In this document: piece by piece, positions 48,357 to 55,896 of the stretch
Position numbering within the stretch: the stretch's first letter is position 1
Layout: every line of letters begins with the position of its first letter
NCBI GenBank assembly: GCA_025766275.1
Contig: JAFKAC010000014.1
Span: 1,454,532-1,518,531 of the forward strand
Source: Lactarius indigo
Lineage: Eukaryota > Basidiomycota > Agaricomycetes > Russulales > Russulaceae
Direction of reading: 5' to 3'
DNA length: 64,000 nt
Made by a program: the position numbers and the translations under genes
Notes under the pieces: model-generated
The model's input: only the letters and a program-made list of their open reading frames with translations
Told to the model about the DNA's origin: nothing
The model's database searches: none

Positions 48357-49586
48357 CTGATTAATGCCAAATCAGTACCCACTCCACTACCAGAAGGGTA
48401 TCATCCTACCCCCTAATTAAGGGAATTGCATCTCCAGATCTCTGCACTTCATACCAACAAGTGATAGGATTGCTCCTATACATTATGATTGGTATGTGAC
48501 CAGATATTGCCTATGCTGTTACCAAGATGGCACAGTTTGCTGCCAACCCATCAGAGGACCATTTAAAGTGTGCACTTTATATATGCTGTTATTTACTTGG
48601 TACCTCAAACTATGCCTTAGTATATGACAGCAAGAGTGATGCTGGTATAATAGCATATGCAGATTCCAACTGAGCTTCAGACCCAGTTACTAGGAAGTCC
48701 ACTACAGGCTGCTTAGTAAAACTGGCAAATGGAATATTTTGCTGAAATTCAAGAGCACAAAAGTCAATCACACTTTCATCCACTGAAGCAGAATATATGT
48801 CACTGTGTGATATAAGCAGACAATCGGTCTGGATACAATCACTCTTTCATGAGCTTGGAATAAATCTAGAACCAATTCCATTGTGCAGAGATAATCAAGG
48901 CTCCATATTCCTATCTTCTCATCCAGTTCAAGAGAAATGGATTAAACACATTGATTTGCATCACCACTACATACATGAAGTAATCCATGATAAGAAGATA
49001 GAGCTATTCTTTATAGAAGGAGCTGAGAACCCCACAGATCTTTTTACTAAGAACCTGGGTCACATCAAGTTCCTTAAATTCAGGGAACAGCTTGGGCTCA
49101 AGTTTCCCTTGCCCATGGCAAGCTTAAGCAGCTTGACCACTATGCTTGAAGTGAAGTAGATAAGAAGGGTTTTTCGTCACTCTTTCATGTACATCGTTTC
49201 TTCTTTGTGAAGTGTGTCACAAAAGACTTGTTCTCTTCAGAACCATAGAAATTTATTGAGTCTGATGACTCTAAGCCTCTCATTGTTTTGCATCAAACAA
49301 CCCTGGTATCTCTATCAGAAGGAAGTTCACACATCCTGTTCTAATCAAGGCATAGTACAAGAAGTCAAATCACTCATAAGAAACCGAGGATAGATGACCA
49401 TTGTTGGGGTGTAGTGTCTTTACTACAATTCACAACCTGATGAAGGGATGTTGCAATAACCCCACAACCAGATCCCCTATACATCCCTATGACACTAAAG
49501 GATCAAGACCTTTCCAGTTGATGTTATTACCAATCCTTATGTCTATAGAGTAAGGTCATTGCTTAGATGCACTTTACTAGCTGCAC

Positions 49587-49819
49587 TAAGCAAGGGGGAG
49601 TGTTGGAACATGATAAGTACATAAGAACTTTATCTATAGCAGTTAAAACATTACAGTACCATGTTTACCATATTAGGCAAGTCAGGATACATGTGGTGGT
49701 GGGTGTATCATGTCTGGTGATGAGGAGAAGTCTCATGACTGTCTCAGAAGAGCAAACACATCAGGTATGTGTAAAAATGCAATATTGTGGACACCTTTAC
49801 TCATCACTTTTGCACAAAT
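49587..49819 (+). repeat. polypurine tract and start of the 3' LTR of the decayed Copia
   Basis: AAGCAAGGGGGAG is followed at 49601 by TGTTGGAACATGATAAG, the usual junction of polypurine tract and LTR. The LTR is cut at 49820 by a Gypsy-1-family LTR. Confidence 0.6.
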
Positions 49820-50544
49820 TGTTACGAATTCTCCCTTCCGGACTTGTTCCTTCCTTTGTTACTATTCCATCCCCTGTACTATATGAGCCCTGTACAATTA
49901 CATGGACTTTACGATTACCTGGTTCCTATCGTGTGCCCTGCTTATCAATGTTCCCTTCTGATAAAGCTCGACATGTGTTAGTTTCCAACTTGTTCCCATT
50001 CACGTGCGATCCTGTGTGACTCATCCCTTATCCCTGATATGTCCATGCCTTGTTCCTGTTATGCCCCTTTATCCCTTGATCTGGCGATGGCGCCATCTGT
50101 TTGTAACGGCCATACAACCCAACCTCTATTTAAACCTAGTCATATCTAGCTTGTATGGTAGACTAGACTTCTTGTGTAATACTACACTCGTCTACACGCA
50201 GAACACCTTTGTGCTTTTCCTGTCTCCTGATCTCCATCTTTGCTAGGCCTTCGTGTCTTAGCCTCTCCTCTACAGTCCAAGTGACTTGCGTCCTTGTGAC
50301 TCTTGTGCATCATCCTACTGAAGTCGTGTTGATAAGTGACCCTTGCGCACTTAGCGGCTTGTATGGACCGGACTTGCAGCACGGACTGCTTTAGATTAGA
50401 TATACAGGACTTGTAGATTAGATACTATTTTGATCTGTACAATCTGGACTTATCATTGCGTCACATATGACATCACTGTACTTCTAATGACATCATACAT
50501 CCGGACTCTGCGTTGTATAACGCCTTTGTACTTTCCTTTGTTCT

Positions 50545-51214
50545 TGTCACGAACCTATAAACCGGTCGTGACTCAAGGGCGCCTAGGACCGGTCCGCGTC
50601 GGTCCGGTCTTATGTAATCACCTTCCTAAAGGGGAATTCCGAATCGGAGTTTGAATTCTGTTCTCAAACGATCACGTGATCGGTCACGTGATCTCAAGCC
50701 ACGTGTTGTGTACACGTGTACTTATCAACAGTTGATTGTTGATCAATCAACGAAGATAATCAACCAAGTCACCACTCCTCGGGAAATCCCGCATTGACTG
50801 CGGAATCACGCCATCCTGACGCAAGATTGTGTCATCGACTGCGGCGCAGTCGTTCTATGTTTAAACCTCTTCTGATTGGACTCTATTGTTAGACGTCTCT
50901 AGAATGTTCCTTTGCGCAGTACTGCGCAGCACCCGTGGATAGGCCCTAAGCCTGCCCTAAAGCTACGCACAGACCACCCCCTGTAGTATATAAGCTGGTG
51001 CAATTCTACGGACAGTCCCTCAGACTGTCCACTTGTGACATCTTCCTCTCTTGCCTCTCAGCTCCTTCGAGTGCCCCACCTTGTGTGCGCCACTATCTTT
51101 GTTGAGCCAAGAACGCCTCCTCTTCGCCCCCTTCGACGCTCTCTCCGTCTCCACCTCGCCCGCCGTCGTCTTCAACCGTATCCCTCGCTGTCGAGTGACA
51201 GTGAGTTCATCACA
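50545..51214 (+). repeat. 5' LTR of Gypsy-2
   Basis: TGTCACG start and TTCATCACA end. The TATA box TATATAA lies at 50987-50993, so transcription should start near 51017-51023. Short palindromes with CACGTG-like cores (CACGTGATCGGTCACGTG, about 50673) lie in the U3 part and may bind a bHLH-type host factor. Confidence 0.88.
51184..51205 (+). promoter_or_regulatory. GAGT-loop hairpin 1
   Basis: A 9-bp stem (CTCGCTGTC with GACAGTGAG, one G-U pair) closes the loop GAGT. It sits at the very end of the LTR, 50 bases before the first pre-gag frame, and recurs in the 3' LTR. Confidence 0.65.
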
Positions 51215-51216
51215 CT

Positions 51217-51226
51217 TGGACAGTCT
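51217..51226 (+). promoter_or_regulatory. self-priming primer-binding site of Gypsy-2
   Basis: TGGACAGTCT, starting two bases after the LTR, is the exact complement of AGACTGTCCA at 51022-51031, which lies about 30 bases after the TATA box. No tRNA 3' end match is evident. Confidence 0.7.
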
Positions 51227-51255
51227 CTCCAACAGACTGACCCCGGGCTGTTCCA

Positions 51256-51813
51256 GTGACTGACTACAACTACGAGTACGACTTCTCACAGTACGGTCAG
51301 TGGGACGGAGATTCTGCCAGCTACCAGTCAGAGTTCGACAACCAAGGTAGCCCCCTTGACTTTTCTCACGCCTCCCCTGTCCCCTCCTCCTCTGCTGTCC
51401 GTCTTGACAGCCTCCGCTTCACCGCCCCCTACACCCCCGCCACCTTCGGTGGTGACGAACCCCCTGCCCCTGTTGCCCTTGTTCGGGACGCAACCCCCGA
51501 ACTAGTTTACCCCTACGCTCCGGCTGAAGAAGCCACCCCTCGTCCTTCCCCTCGTCCTCTGTCCCCCAGTGTCGCCCAGTTCTACGAAGAGGTCCTCGAG
51601 ATATTCGACCTCAACGGGAACCTTGTCCCCTTGTCCCCTGAACCCCACGCCGAGTCTGCGCCTCCCCTCCGAGTTCCGACCCCCCGCCCCCCTGTTTCCC
51701 TTCGTGGCTCTCCTTCGCCACCTCCTGTTCTCCCTCCGACTCCTCGTCGCTCTCCGTCTCCTGTTCCGGTCCCCTCCCGCCTTGCAACCCCCGACTCGCC
51801 GATTAACTACTGA
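51256..51813 (+). CDS. Gypsy-2 pre-gag frame A, unknown function
   Basis: About 185 residues without any ATG; the frame opens after a TGA at 51238 and the first possible start is GTG at 51256. The N-terminal part is Tyr/Asp/Ser-rich (DYNYEYDFSQYGQWDG) and the rest is Pro/Ser-rich and looks disordered. I do not recognise it. It ends at TGA 51811-51813, while frame B (+1) is open from 51569 and carries on. A +1 shift would fuse the two. Confidence 0.5.
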   Translation: MTDYNYEYDFSQYGQWDGDSASYQSEFDNQGSPLDFSHASPVPSSSAVRLDSLRFTAPYTPATFGGDEPPAPVALVRDATPELVYPYAPAEEATPRPSPRPLSPSVAQFYEEVLEIFDLNGNLVPLSPEPHAESAPPLRVPTPRPPVSLRGSPSPPPVLPPTPRRSPSPVPVPSRLATPDSPINY

Positions 51814-52483
51814 GCGAGTAGCTGACCAAGGCCCTGTCTTCCCTCCGGCCCCCCACCCCGAACAAGAGAACCTCCCTCCCCTCGGCCCCACCGCCTACCA
51901 AGCCCCCCCTTGCCTCCTTTCTCAAGGAGAACACCCCCACCAGTACATCTCCGTCGTCACCCCCCAAGGAGAATCTTGGCGGCCCGCTTCCACGACCCTC
52001 CGGGAACTGATTAGTAAAGTTCCCCTTGCCACCTCACTCGCTAACTTCCCTCCGGTCTTCCCTTCTGTTACCCCTTTCCGTCTTCTTCCCCCTCACGTCT
52101 ACACCCTTTTCCCGCGCATTGTTGACCCCGCTCAACACCCCGACTTTCCTCCCTTGTACATCTGTTCCAAGGCCATCTACGACCTTCCCTCCCCTGACAC
52201 CCCCCTCGGAACTATCCGATACGATTTCAGGGAAGGACTGAGACGTGCCTTCGCCCCCCTCGCTAACGTACACAGGGCCGGATATATTGATTCTCTAGTG
52301 ACGCTAGAGATCCAGGACTTTTTGGACGGGAGAATCGTCACCACCTACGGACACTTGCGTTTCTCTTTTAACGGACTTATTTACGCTCACCAGCAGGCTT
52401 ACTTTTTTGAGGACTTGGTTCGCTCTGCCCCCCACCTCCTCGCTTATTGTCTTTCGCCTCAGTATTCCTGCCGACCCTTTTAG
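51790..52483 (+). CDS. Gypsy-2 pre-gag frame B, unknown function
   Basis: Frame open from 51569 but protein-like only from about 51790 (LTTERVADQGP). The later part looks folded: STTLRELISKVPLATSLANF, YTLFPRIVDPAQHPDFPPLY, LGTIRYDFREGLRRAFAPL and SFNGLIYAHQQAYFFEDLV, ending at TAG 52481-52483. No known domain is recognised. It has no start codon of its own, so it is probably the second half of frame A. Confidence 0.5.
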
Positions 52484-52550
52484 TTTCATTTCCACTTTCC
52501 CCGACGACCAGCCACTTTAGATAAGGTGGTCATATATATTTTTGCCTTGT

Positions 52551-52570
52551 CTTGAAACGAGTGTTTTAAG
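52551..52570 (+). promoter_or_regulatory. GAGT-loop hairpin 2
   Basis: An 8-bp stem CTTGAAAC / GTTTTAAG (one G-U pair) around the loop GAGT, in the gap between frames B and C. A GTAAGTAAGT string follows at about 52580. Confidence 0.6.
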
Positions 52571-52610
52571 TGCAACGCAAGTAAGTAAGTGTTACTTATT
52601 TGGGTTTTGG

Positions 52611-52632
52611 ACTTAAATCGAGTGATTTAAGT
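52611..52632 (+). promoter_or_regulatory. GAGT-loop hairpin 3
   Basis: A perfect 9-bp stem ACTTAAATC / GATTTAAGT around the loop GAGT. Its 3' strand contains the TAA that opens frame C and overlaps the first possible start (GTG at 52631). Confidence 0.65.
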
Positions 52633-53614
52633 GCCGCCTTCTACTCCATTTACCTTCAACTTATCTGAAGAACAAAGGCTTGCACGAGCCCGAGTTAACT
52701 TCGAGTCCCACAGACAGCGGCAACTTGACCGCTATTACCCCGTTACCTCCACTTACGACCTCATCGACAACCCCCGCCTTGACTGTTGGACAGAACCCCC
52801 CACCGCCTTACGTACCCTTATCGACCTCTTTGACTTTGGAGAAGTCATCCCCGAAAGGGTTTACCACGAGTTTATTAACGACCTTTCTGAAGTCGTCAAG
52901 GCTGCCGACGAGCAACTCCTCTATTGGCACCTTTCAAACTCCGTCTCTGCCACCAACCATCCAACAGACCAACTCCTAGTGTGGGCCAAAAGTGACTATC
53001 TTTGGTTTGTCCACATTCCCCCTCGCCGAGACCACTACACTCGGCAACTAGAAGACGGTTTCTCCCTTCATTACGTTGACCGACTTCGCCTCACGTACCA
53101 GGAAATACAGATTTCCTTTCAAGAACTCCGAGTGATCATCCACCCCAACTCCGCCCCCCGTCTAGTCATCTCCGACAGTTCGGAGTTCACTTATTCCTTC
53201 ACCACCTCTGTGTGGGAAACTACCCTGTCCAATCCAGATCGGAACCTTGTCAACCCGAGTAACTGGCACTACCCCCCTTCCACCTCTGACGACCCAGAGT
53301 TAGTTTCGATTCTCAACGCTAGAGAGACCTTCCGGACTCCACCCTTGCTCCGCCGAATCACAGATCGGCTTCCCCCTAGTTCCCCTGAAACTGAAGACGA
53401 ATCTTCAGACTCCGACATCTCCCTACATAACGGAGATACCAACCAGCCGCCTAGTCCCAACGACGGTTGGGGACCTACTCTAACCTCCGGCCCCTGTTGG
53501 TGCTCCCAAGAAGTCTGCACCTGCGGTTATCGTCCCAACACCCCCCCAACACCCCCCAACGTAGTATTGTGGTCTCCTGGAGTTAACTATCTACCTTATA
53601 GAGAAAAGGACTAG
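52631..53614 (+). CDS. Gypsy-2 pre-gag frame C, unknown function
   Basis: 327 residues, directly after a TAA at 52628-52630, with no ATG near the start; GTG 52631 is the first candidate. It looks like a folded protein of about 230 residues (EEQRLARARVNFESHRQRQL, YHEFINDLSEVVKAADEQLLYW, WETTLSNPDRNLV) followed by an acidic Ser/Pro-rich tail. The tail holds a Cys cluster, CWCSQEVCTCG. I do not recognise a family. It ends at TAG 53612. Confidence 0.55.
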   Translation: MPPSTPFTFNLSEEQRLARARVNFESHRQRQLDRYYPVTSTYDLIDNPRLDCWTEPPTALRTLIDLFDFGEVIPERVYHEFINDLSEVVKAADEQLLYWHLSNSVSATNHPTDQLLVWAKSDYLWFVHIPPRRDHYTRQLEDGFSLHYVDRLRLTYQEIQISFQELRVIIHPNSAPRLVISDSSEFTYSFTTSVWETTLSNPDRNLVNPSNWHYPPSTSDDPELVSILNARETFRTPPLLRRITDRLPPSSPETEDESSDSDISLHNGDTNQPPSPNDGWGPTLTSGPCWCSQEVCTCGYRPNTPPTPPNVVLWSPGVNYLPYREKD

Positions 53615-53618
53615 ATAG

Positions 53619-54347
53619 TATAGATTGTCGAAGATAAATTTTACGAGTGTAAAATTTGACAAATTTCCGAGTCAAACCCTGGATCCAATTCATTGGGCAA
53701 TTAACCTGGCATCCTCACACGTCGCCCAAAGAAGAACTCATCGCCGCTTCCAAGTGGACGATCGACCCATAGCCTCTACCCCTAGTACCCCTGTTACCCC
53801 AAGAAGGGCCCCCAGAGCTCGTCGAGCTACCAACACCCAGATTCCCCTTCCAAGTATTAACCAAGCTGGTCCAAGTGAACCAGTGTACCCCAGTATCCAA
53901 GCAACTCCGACTGCAAGACAGCATTCCACGAGCAGTGACGAAGCTCAGTATCTCGAGACCCAACCCCGAGAAATCCATTGTCACCTCCCCGAGGCTATCC
54001 TAGTAACCAAGAGCCTACCAACCCGAACCCCCCGAGAACTCGACGTGTTCAGAAGGCACTGTTCTCTGCTGTACCAAAACCGGCACAATCTTGAAACCCT
54101 GTACTTTTCCCAGCCGCTTACGCGCATAAGCGAAGTCTCGACAAACCCCTTGTATTTCCAAGACTTCTTGTGGAGAAGTAAGACAACCTTGACCCATTTT
54201 GGTATTTGGGAAGAATACCATTGGATCCGTCGTTCACAAAGACCCCATCGACCGGATAGAGCTATCCTCCTCCCTGCATACAAAGTCTACTACCCCTGGA
54301 ACCTGGACAGTTGGACTGTCACCCGCCTCACCGGAAGAGGTGAATGA
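53619..54347 (+). CDS. Gypsy-2 pre-gag frame D, unknown function
   Basis: About 240 residues open from 53619, right after a TAG at 53616, again with no ATG. Hairpin 4 lies within its first codons. The middle is basic and Pro/Ser-rich (PRRAPRARRATN) and the C-terminal 90 residues look folded (RELDVFRRHCSLLYQNRHNL, FQDFLWRSKTTLTHFG). The stop TGA at 54345-54347 overlaps the ATG of frame E as ATGA. Confidence 0.55.
   Translation, partial: YRLSKINFTSVKFDKFPSQTLDPIHWAINLASSHVAQRRTHRRFQVDDRPIASTPSTPVTPRRAPRARRATNTQIPLPSINQAGPSEPVYPSIQATPTARQHSTSSDEAQYLETQPREIHCHLPEAILVTKSLPTRTPRELDVFRRHCSLLYQNRHNLETLYFSQPLTRISEVSTNPLYFQDFLWRSKTTLTHFGIWEEYHWIRRSQRPHRPDRAILLPAYKVYYPWNLDSWTVTRLTGRGE
53636..53657 (+). 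promoter_or_regulatory. GAGT-loop hairpin 4
   Basis: A perfect 9-bp stem AAATTTTAC / GTAAAATTT around the loop GAGT, about 20 bases after the stop of frame C. Confidence 0.65.
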
Positions 54348-54634
54348 ACACGCAACGGCCCCTCACAGACGAAGAAAAAGCCCACATCCCAGTATACTTC
54401 TTCGACCCCTATTTTTCCCTTACCGACAACCTTTACTACGCTAAGTGGAAAGAAGAGGATATCTCCAGCCCCACAGGAGAACACCCGTGGACAATAGTCG
54501 CTACCCAGCACCAAATCGTTTTTCAGGACCTAAAGGAAGCCTTTCCTGGTATCGACAAAGTCAAGGACCTAAGTTACAACTCCCTACACGCCACTTTCAA
54601 AGGAAAGAACGTCCGCTGGAACTTCGTAAACTGA
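54344..54634 (+). CDS. Gypsy-2 frame E, unknown function, upstream of gag
   Basis: 96 residues from a true ATG that overlaps the stop of frame D (ATGA), a layout that favours re-initiation. It contains KAHIPVYFFDPYFSLTDNLY and HATFKGKNVRWNFVN. It stops at TGA 54632-54634. The gag frame opens at 54630, so a +1 slip at this stop would run on into EQWIYLNNKPVHFNT and gag. No homologue is recognised. Confidence 0.6.
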   Translation: MNTQRPLTDEEKAHIPVYFFDPYFSLTDNLYYAKWKEEDISSPTGEHPWTIVATQHQIVFQDLKEAFPGIDKVKDLSYNSLHATFKGKNVRWNFVN

Positions 54635-55688
54635 ACAGTGGATCTACCTAAACAACAAACCAGTCCATTTTAACACACCTAGTCAATCCGAAGATTCCGA
54701 CAGCGACACAGAGGAAGTATCACAAATCCTAGACACTACTGCCAAAAAACTCTCTGGTCTACTATCCCAAGTAACCTCCCGACCCTCGACACCCCAGATT
54801 TCCCCTAGTACCTCCGGCCCTAGCCGTTTCCCTGCAACAGTTCCCCCACATCGACTCCCGTCGCCACCCCTAACCGTTCAAGCCTCTTCCTCAGCACCCC
54901 CTTTACCCGTTCCCCCTGTACCCACTGCAATGGCAGCCCCTGCACCTGCAAAAATTTTAGGCGCAGCACCTGAGCCCTTTGATGGCAAACCCAACAATGC
55001 CGAGGCCTTTTGGAACAACCTAGCCAACTACTTCCATCTAAACCAGGATATCTTTAACACTGAAGATAAAAAGATATCCACCGCTCTCACCTACTTCAAG
55101 GTTGGGACCTCAGCCGGAGAATGGGCTCAAGATAGACAAAAGAAAGCCTTGAACCCAACCGGAGGAGCGGCAATATCTTTTGGCACCTGGGCGCAGTTCA
55201 AAACTGACTTTAATGCACACTTCGTTCCTGGTCACACTGCCATGGAATCCACCAATAAAATGTATTCTCTAAAGATGGGGACCCGACCTTTCAACGAATG
55301 GTTCCAAGAATGGTCAACCCATGCTACACGAAGTGGTGCAAACGAGCAGACCAAGATGTATGCCTTCCGACAAGCTATCCCAACGGCTCTAAACATGAAG
55401 CTGCTTGGCATATCCCCCATCCCTACCACCTTCGACACCCTTGTCGAGAAAGCAAGAGAGTTCGATCGCGCCTATCGAATTTATGCGGGTCACGCCATTA
55501 ACCAGTTCAACAAAACCCACAAGCCCACCACAGGACGAGCCGTCCTAGCAGAGGACGATAGCGTAAATGTCAACGCCTCCTCATCTCGTACTACCAAACC
55601 AAGAGCCAAACTTACCAAGGAAGAGCTGAGAGTATCGTTTCAAAAACAAACTCTGTCTGTACTGTGGCAAACCTGGCCACGTACTTAA
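54630..55688 (+). CDS. Gypsy-2 gag (capsid part)
   Basis: The frame is open from 54630. The first ATG is 54930, but the 100 codons before it are protein-like (acidic SEDSDSDTEE, then Pro/Ser-rich), so translation may enter from frame E. The capsid part starts KILGAAPEPFDGKPNNAEAF and includes WAQFKTDFNAHFV and FNEWFQEW, as in Ty3/Gypsy retrotransposon gag. It loses frame at about 55640, just before the zinc knuckle. Confidence 0.8.
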   Translation, partial: TEQWIYLNNKPVHFNTPSQSEDSDSDTEEVSQILDTTAKKLSGLLSQVTSRPSTPQISPSTSGPSRFPATVPPHRLPSPPLTVQASSSAPPLPVPPVPTAMAAPAPAKILGAAPEPFDGKPNNAEAFWNNLANYFHLNQDIFNTEDKKISTALTYFKVGTSAGEWAQDRQKKALNPTGGAAISFGTWAQFKTDFNAHFVPGHTAMESTNKMYSLKMGTRPFNEWFQEWSTHATRSGANEQTKMYAFRQAIPTALNMKLLGISPIPTTFDTLVEKAREFDRAYRIYAGHAINQFNKTHKPTTGRAVLAEDDSVNVNASSSRTTKPRAKLTKEELRVSFQKQTLSVLWQTWPRT

Positions 55689-55896
55689 AGAATGTCATGC
55701 CAAGACGGCAGCCATGAAGGCCAAAGGAGGCCAATCCAACAACAACGCTAGGGCGCGCGGCGCCTTTGTTGATGAATCAAGTCAGGAGGAAGCACCTGCT
55801 GACCACCCAGCAAACATTGGAGCGGTATATCGAGAGATACTCCCTTTTGACCCGGACGCACGTCCGCGTTCGGTGCCTATTAATGAGGATTTTTAG
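55650..55896 (+). CDS. Gypsy-2 nucleocapsid zinc knuckle, in +1 frame to gag
   Basis: In the +1 frame the sequence reads CLYCGKPGHVLKECH (about 55653-55700), a standard C-x2-C-x4-H-x4-C knuckle that binds the element RNA. It is followed by a short linker to the TAG at 55894-55896. The shift from gag lies near an A-rich string (TTTCAAAAACAAA). Either the copy has one extra base or the ribosome shifts. Confidence 0.7.

Larger units (their letters stand above)
46540..49600 (+). pseudogene. decayed Copia pol, interrupted by LTR fragments
   Basis: A reverse transcriptase piece at about 46620-46793 reads QTQVCFVNEDKTIVVIVYFDDVLF, where YFDD stands for the usual YVDD. After the LTR insertions the RNase H part resumes (about 48361-49159). 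It reads DIAYAVTKMAQFAANPS, then YADSN, TGCLVKLANG, SSTEAEYMSLCD, CRDNQGSIFLSS and PTDLFTKNL, ending at 49159. In-frame stops include a TAA after HPTPN and TGA codons near 48497, 48673 and 48745. The sequence is AT-rich compared with the Gypsy elements. Confidence 0.75.

Noticed and set aside
52575..52632. Intron from the GTAAGTAAGT string to the AG before frame C
   Set aside because: Possible, but frame B already stops at 52483 and the upstream part has no coding look, so a splice here would not join B to C.
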